Shown piece after piece: positions 24,971 to 27,467 of a stretch of DNA of 27,467 nucleotides. The notes beneath the pieces were generated by a model that ran no database searches, was not told the origin of the DNA, and saw only the letters and a list, made by a program, of their open reading frames with translations. The stretch is from an uncultured Collinsella sp. (GTDB lineage Bacteria; Actinomycetota; Coriobacteriia; Coriobacteriales; Coriobacteriaceae), in assembly GCA_934630735.1 (NCBI GenBank), contig CAKTWK010000028.1, positions 1-27,467 of the forward strand, written 5' to 3'. Both the position numbers and the translations under genes were made by a program. Position 1 is the stretch's first letter; every line of letters starts with the position of its first letter.

Positions 24971-25745
24971 CGGAGCCCTCACCGCCCATCATGGCAACGA
25001 CCTCCATAATGCGGTCGAAGAACTCTCGGCGGTCGGTGTCGCCGCGGCGCAGCTCGGTGAAGATCTTGCCGTCACGAATAAACAGCACACGGCTCGTGTA
25101 GCTGGCGGCAAAGCTGTCATGCGTGACCATGAGCACGGTGGCGCGCAGGCGGCGGTTGAGGGCCTCTAGGCTCTCGAGCAGCAGGCGGGCGCTTTTAGAG
25201 TCGAGGGCGCCGGTGGGCTCGTCGGCCATAATCATAGTGGGGTCGGTGACGAGCGCGCGAGCCGCGGCAACGCGCTGCTGCTGACCGCCGGACATCTGGT
25301 AGGGATACTTGTCGAGCACCTGGCTAATAGACAGACGCGCGGCCACATCCTGCACGCGGGTCGAGATTTCGGCCGAGTTTGTGCGGGCGATGGTGAGCGG
25401 CAGGGCGATGTTCTCGCGTGCCGTGAGCGTATCGAGCAGGTTGGAGTCCTGGAAGATAAAGCCGAGCTCCTCGCGGCGGAACTGCGAAAGCTTAGCCTGC
25501 TTCATGCGCGTCACGTCCTGCCCGTTGATGCGGATCGTGCCACTTGTGGCGCTATCGATGGTCGACACGCAGTTGAGCAACGTCGACTTGCCCGAGCCCG
25601 AAGCGCCCATGATGCCAACGAATTCGCCGCGGTTGACCGTAAAGTTGACATCGTTGAGCGCGCGGGTCACGTTGCCCAGCGCTCCATATACCTTTTCGAG
25701 ATGCGCGACCTCCAGTACCGGGGTCGCCATGTGCGTGGTTTGCAT
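24960..25745 (-). CDS. BceA-like ABC transporter ATP-binding protein
   Basis: A 261-residue ATPase. Walker A is GASGSGKST, Q-loop FQDSNLL, signature MSGGQQQRVAAARAL, Walker B MIMADEPTGALDSKSA and the switch histidine in VTHDSFAA. The ADEPTGALD form is characteristic of the LolD/MacB/BceA group that works with FtsX-type permeases. The ATG has GAAAGGAC upstream. The permease gene overlaps its 3' end, so the two form one operon and one complex at the cytoplasmic membrane. Confidence 0.94.
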   Translation of the reverse strand: MQTTHMATPVLEVAHLEKVYGALGNVTRALNDVNFTVNRGEFVGIMGASGSGKSTLLNCVSTIDSATSGTIRINGQDVTRMKQAKLSQFRREELGFIFQDSNLLDTLTARENIALPLTIARTNSAEISTRVQDVAARLSISQVLDKYPYQMSGGQQQRVAAARALVTDPTMIMADEPTGALDSKSARLLLESLEALNRRLRATVLMVTHDSFAASYTSRVLFIRDGKIFTELRRGDTDRREFFDRIMEVVAMMGGEGSDAL

Positions 25746-25893
25746 ACCGAGTCCTTTCTTGCGATTAGTCTACGGCATCTATAGTCGCAAGAAGACGAGT
25801 CGGCTACCATCGATATGGCTTACGCTTGCCTTACCGTTGTGTAAGGTACGGGCAGCTAGCCTGTCACGTGTTGATGTTGAGAGAGGACTCCTG

Positions 25894-26871
25894 TTGAAGA
25901 CTGTTCATGTTGCCGCTGGGATCATTCGCAAGGAAGGATCCGACGAGCTACTGGCCGTGCAGCGCGGCTATGGCGACATGCAGGGACTTTGGGAGTTCCC
26001 AGGTGGCAAGCTCATGCGCGGCGAGACACCCGAAGACGCCGTGCGCCGCGAGCTCATGGAAGAGCTGCAGGTAAAAGTCACCAACCTGCGCGATTTCTAC
26101 ACCGTTGAGTACGACTACCCCGATTTCCATCTCTCCATGGAGTGCTACTACTGCTCGCTCGCCGATGAATCCGATGAGCCTCAGAAGCACGACCGCCAGC
26201 TTGATATCCGCTGGATTCCGCGTACCTCGCTTGCCACGGTGGAATGGATGCCCGCAGACAAGGGGCTTATCGATGCTCTGATTGAGCTGAAGGAAGACCG
26301 GCTTGAGGCTAACGGCGTCGAGGCCACCGCGGCAGACGAATCTGCTACCAAGCCCAAACGTAAACCTAAGCGCCGCAGCAAAAAGCGTCCCAAGCCCGGC
26401 CTGCTGGACGGCATCGATACCTCGGACCTTTCCGCCGACGAGCGTGAACTCGTCCGCCGTCGCGCCGCCATCAAAAAGTCCATGAAGGGCAACAAGCGCG
26501 CCAATACCAAGCCCGAGCTACTCGTACGCCAGCGCCTACGGGCCGCGGGCCTTACGGGTTATCGCTTGGAATGGAAGGTTCCCGGCAAGCCCGACATCGC
26601 CTTCCCCGGACGCAAGATCGCCATCTTCGTCAACGGCTGCTTTTGGCATCGCTGCCCCAAGTGCAACCCGAGCCAGCCCAAGCGCAACGTTGAGTTTTGG
26701 GAGGCAAAGTTCCGTCGCAACGTCGAGCGCGACCGCGCTGCCGTGGCAGCACTCACTCAAATGGGCTGGACACCCATAACCATCTGGGAATGCGAGCTCA
26801 AAAAAGACCGCATCGACGCCACGATGGAAAAGGTCATCGAGCAGGTGCGGGCTGCAGAGCCGCAGCGCTAA
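25894..26871 (+). CDS. NUDIX hydrolase fused to a Vsr-type endonuclease
   Basis: A 325-residue two-domain protein. Residues 1-130 are a MutT-like NUDIX domain; the box runs 38-60 (GKLMRGE, then RRELMEEL), with Gln in place of the final Gly, and WEFPGGKL precedes it as in 8-oxo-dGTP hydrolases. A basic linker (KPKRKPKRRSKKRPK, from Lys153) leads to a very-short-patch-repair (Vsr) endonuclease domain, about 180-320: GKPDIAF with Asp234, NGCFWHRCPKC (247-257) with His252 and zinc-ligand cysteines, NVERDR with Asp280, and WEC with Cys300. The start is TTG with GAGAGGA upstream; no in-frame ATG fits. The domains suggest one protein for nucleotide-pool cleaning and mismatch incision. No cytosine methyltransferase is nearby. 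Confidence 0.9.
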   Translation: MKTVHVAAGIIRKEGSDELLAVQRGYGDMQGLWEFPGGKLMRGETPEDAVRRELMEELQVKVTNLRDFYTVEYDYPDFHLSMECYYCSLADESDEPQKHDRQLDIRWIPRTSLATVEWMPADKGLIDALIELKEDRLEANGVEATAADESATKPKRKPKRRSKKRPKPGLLDGIDTSDLSADERELVRRRAAIKKSMKGNKRANTKPELLVRQRLRAAGLTGYRLEWKVPGKPDIAFPGRKIAIFVNGCFWHRCPKCNPSQPKRNVEFWEAKFRRNVERDRAAVAALTQMGWTPITIWECELKKDRIDATMEKVIEQVRAAEPQR

Positions 26872-27124
26872 CAGCGAGCATCCACACGCTCCGCACGTCC
26901 GCGCCACGTCTACGCCACAAACCTTAGAAAGCCCTTAAGCCCAAAACCTTTCAAGAGTGTTACTCAATAGCCTTGACCTGCGGTTTCATCGTAACACCAA
27001 ACCAGGTTAAGCCTTTCTTTAGCGCTTCTTTGCGGCAGCCGCGGCATAATACAGCCAACGCACGGGACCTAGCAGCACACCCCGTGCGCAACCTTTTGGC
27101 GGACATCGAGGAGGCCGCATAAGC
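26872..27124 (+). other. Intergenic region with weak repeat similarity and a hairpin
   Basis: No gene. Around 26972 a TGACCTGCGGTTT stretch matches the middle of repeat copy B (14530-14542), perhaps a relic. GCACGGG/CCCGTGC (27059-27065, 27080-27086) forms a hairpin before the small ORF. GGCATAATAC near 27043 could contain a -10 element, but no matching -35 is clear. Confidence 0.35.
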
Positions 27125-27334
27125 ATGCATTCTTCCAATGACGCAGCACAGCAGCCATCCCTAAATCGTGCAAACCTTTTCTCCTTCCCCCCGACACAGA
27201 GAAACGGCCTCCTCGACTCCCCAACCTCACAGCAAAAACGCTCAACCGATCAAAGCCTCAACCTGCAGGCCTCATTGAAAAAGCTCCAGGCGTCTCTAGA
27301 CAAAGCATTCCCCAACCAAGCCCGGGCATACTAG
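27125..27334 (+). CDS. Possible small hypothetical protein (69 aa)
   Basis: Starts at ATG with GAGGAGG 10 nt upstream. The protein is rich in Ser, Gln, Asn and Leu and ends with an amphipathic stretch (SLNLQASLKKLQASLDKAF). Codon use is less GC-rich than the neighbours. No family is recognised and no terminator follows closely, so it may be spurious. Confidence 0.4.
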   Translation: MHSSNDAAQQPSLNRANLFSFPPTQRNGLLDSPTSQQKRSTDQSLNLQASLKKLQASLDKAFPNQARAY

Positions 27335-27467
27335 CCCCCACCAACAAAGCGCCCCTCGCGCCCCATCCTTTCCGCCCCAACGCCACAAGGGCGATTGAGC
27401 AGGGCCGTCCGGAAACGGAAAAGGCCTATCTCTCAGAACATTCCGCAGGACGGAGGAAGCCCCGCAG
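27335..27467. other. Non-coding right end of the window
   Basis: No gene seen. TCCG-GAAA-CGGA (27408-27419) forms a GNRA-capped hairpin inside a GGCC/GGCC context, and a purine-rich GGACGGAGGAAGCCCCGC follows to the end. It could be the start of a structured RNA that continues beyond the window, but nothing diagnostic is present. Confidence 0.25.

Noticed and set aside
27440..27467. RNase P RNA start (GGAGGAAG)
   Set aside because: The conserved GAGGAAAGTCC is not matched and the window ends before other diagnostic regions.

Overview
The window is GC-rich (about 60 %) bacterial DNA with short operons, strong AGGAG-type ribosome binding sites and many hairpin-rich intergenic repeats. A 7-TM membrane LuxR regulator, a MarR gene coupled to a heterodimeric ABC exporter, fermentative pyruvate formate-lyase and an agmatine deiminase pathway together suggest a gut Coriobacteriia member, most likely Collinsella-like. 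That placement is inferred from gene content; there is no rRNA gene to confirm it.

Layout. 1-2435 (minus): pyruvate formate-lyase encoded as two separate genes, a large catalytic subunit without the glycyl-radical domain and an 83-residue protein that is that domain. 2986-7654 (plus): MarR regulator and two overlapping ABC exporter half-transporters with one degenerate ATP site. 7721-8223: a 230-bp element with perfect 31-bp inverted ends and a dispersed-repeat fragment. 8224-9255 (plus): class I DAHP synthase. 9256-9736: a cluster of long hairpins. 9737-10381 (plus): GNAT acetyltransferase. 10464-12014 (minus): AlbA_2/HATPase regulator with a probable operator pair.

12204-22403 is an agmatine catabolism region: two agmatine deiminases, two APC antiporters, one putrescine carbamoyltransferase and two different LuxR-type regulators. 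Agmatine would enter in exchange for putrescine, be deiminated to N-carbamoylputrescine and cleaved to putrescine plus carbamoyl phosphate. The carbamate kinase that would make ATP is not in the window. The gaps between these genes are filled with long hairpins and compact junctions, some sharing short sequence blocks, so unrecognised structured leaders or processing elements are possible.

22404-22732 holds a dispersed repeat (sister copy at 14386-14601) and two strong terminator hairpins. 22733-25745 (minus) is a BceAB-like ABC system without a two-component system in view. 25894-26871 (plus) is a fusion of a NUDIX (MutT-like) hydrolase to a Vsr-type endonuclease. The right end is mostly non-coding with one possible small ORF.

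The most notable items are the split pyruvate formate-lyase, the NUDIX-Vsr fusion, and the structured intergenic regions of the duplicated agmatine cluster. Everything here is from reading the sequence; no searches or folding programs were run.
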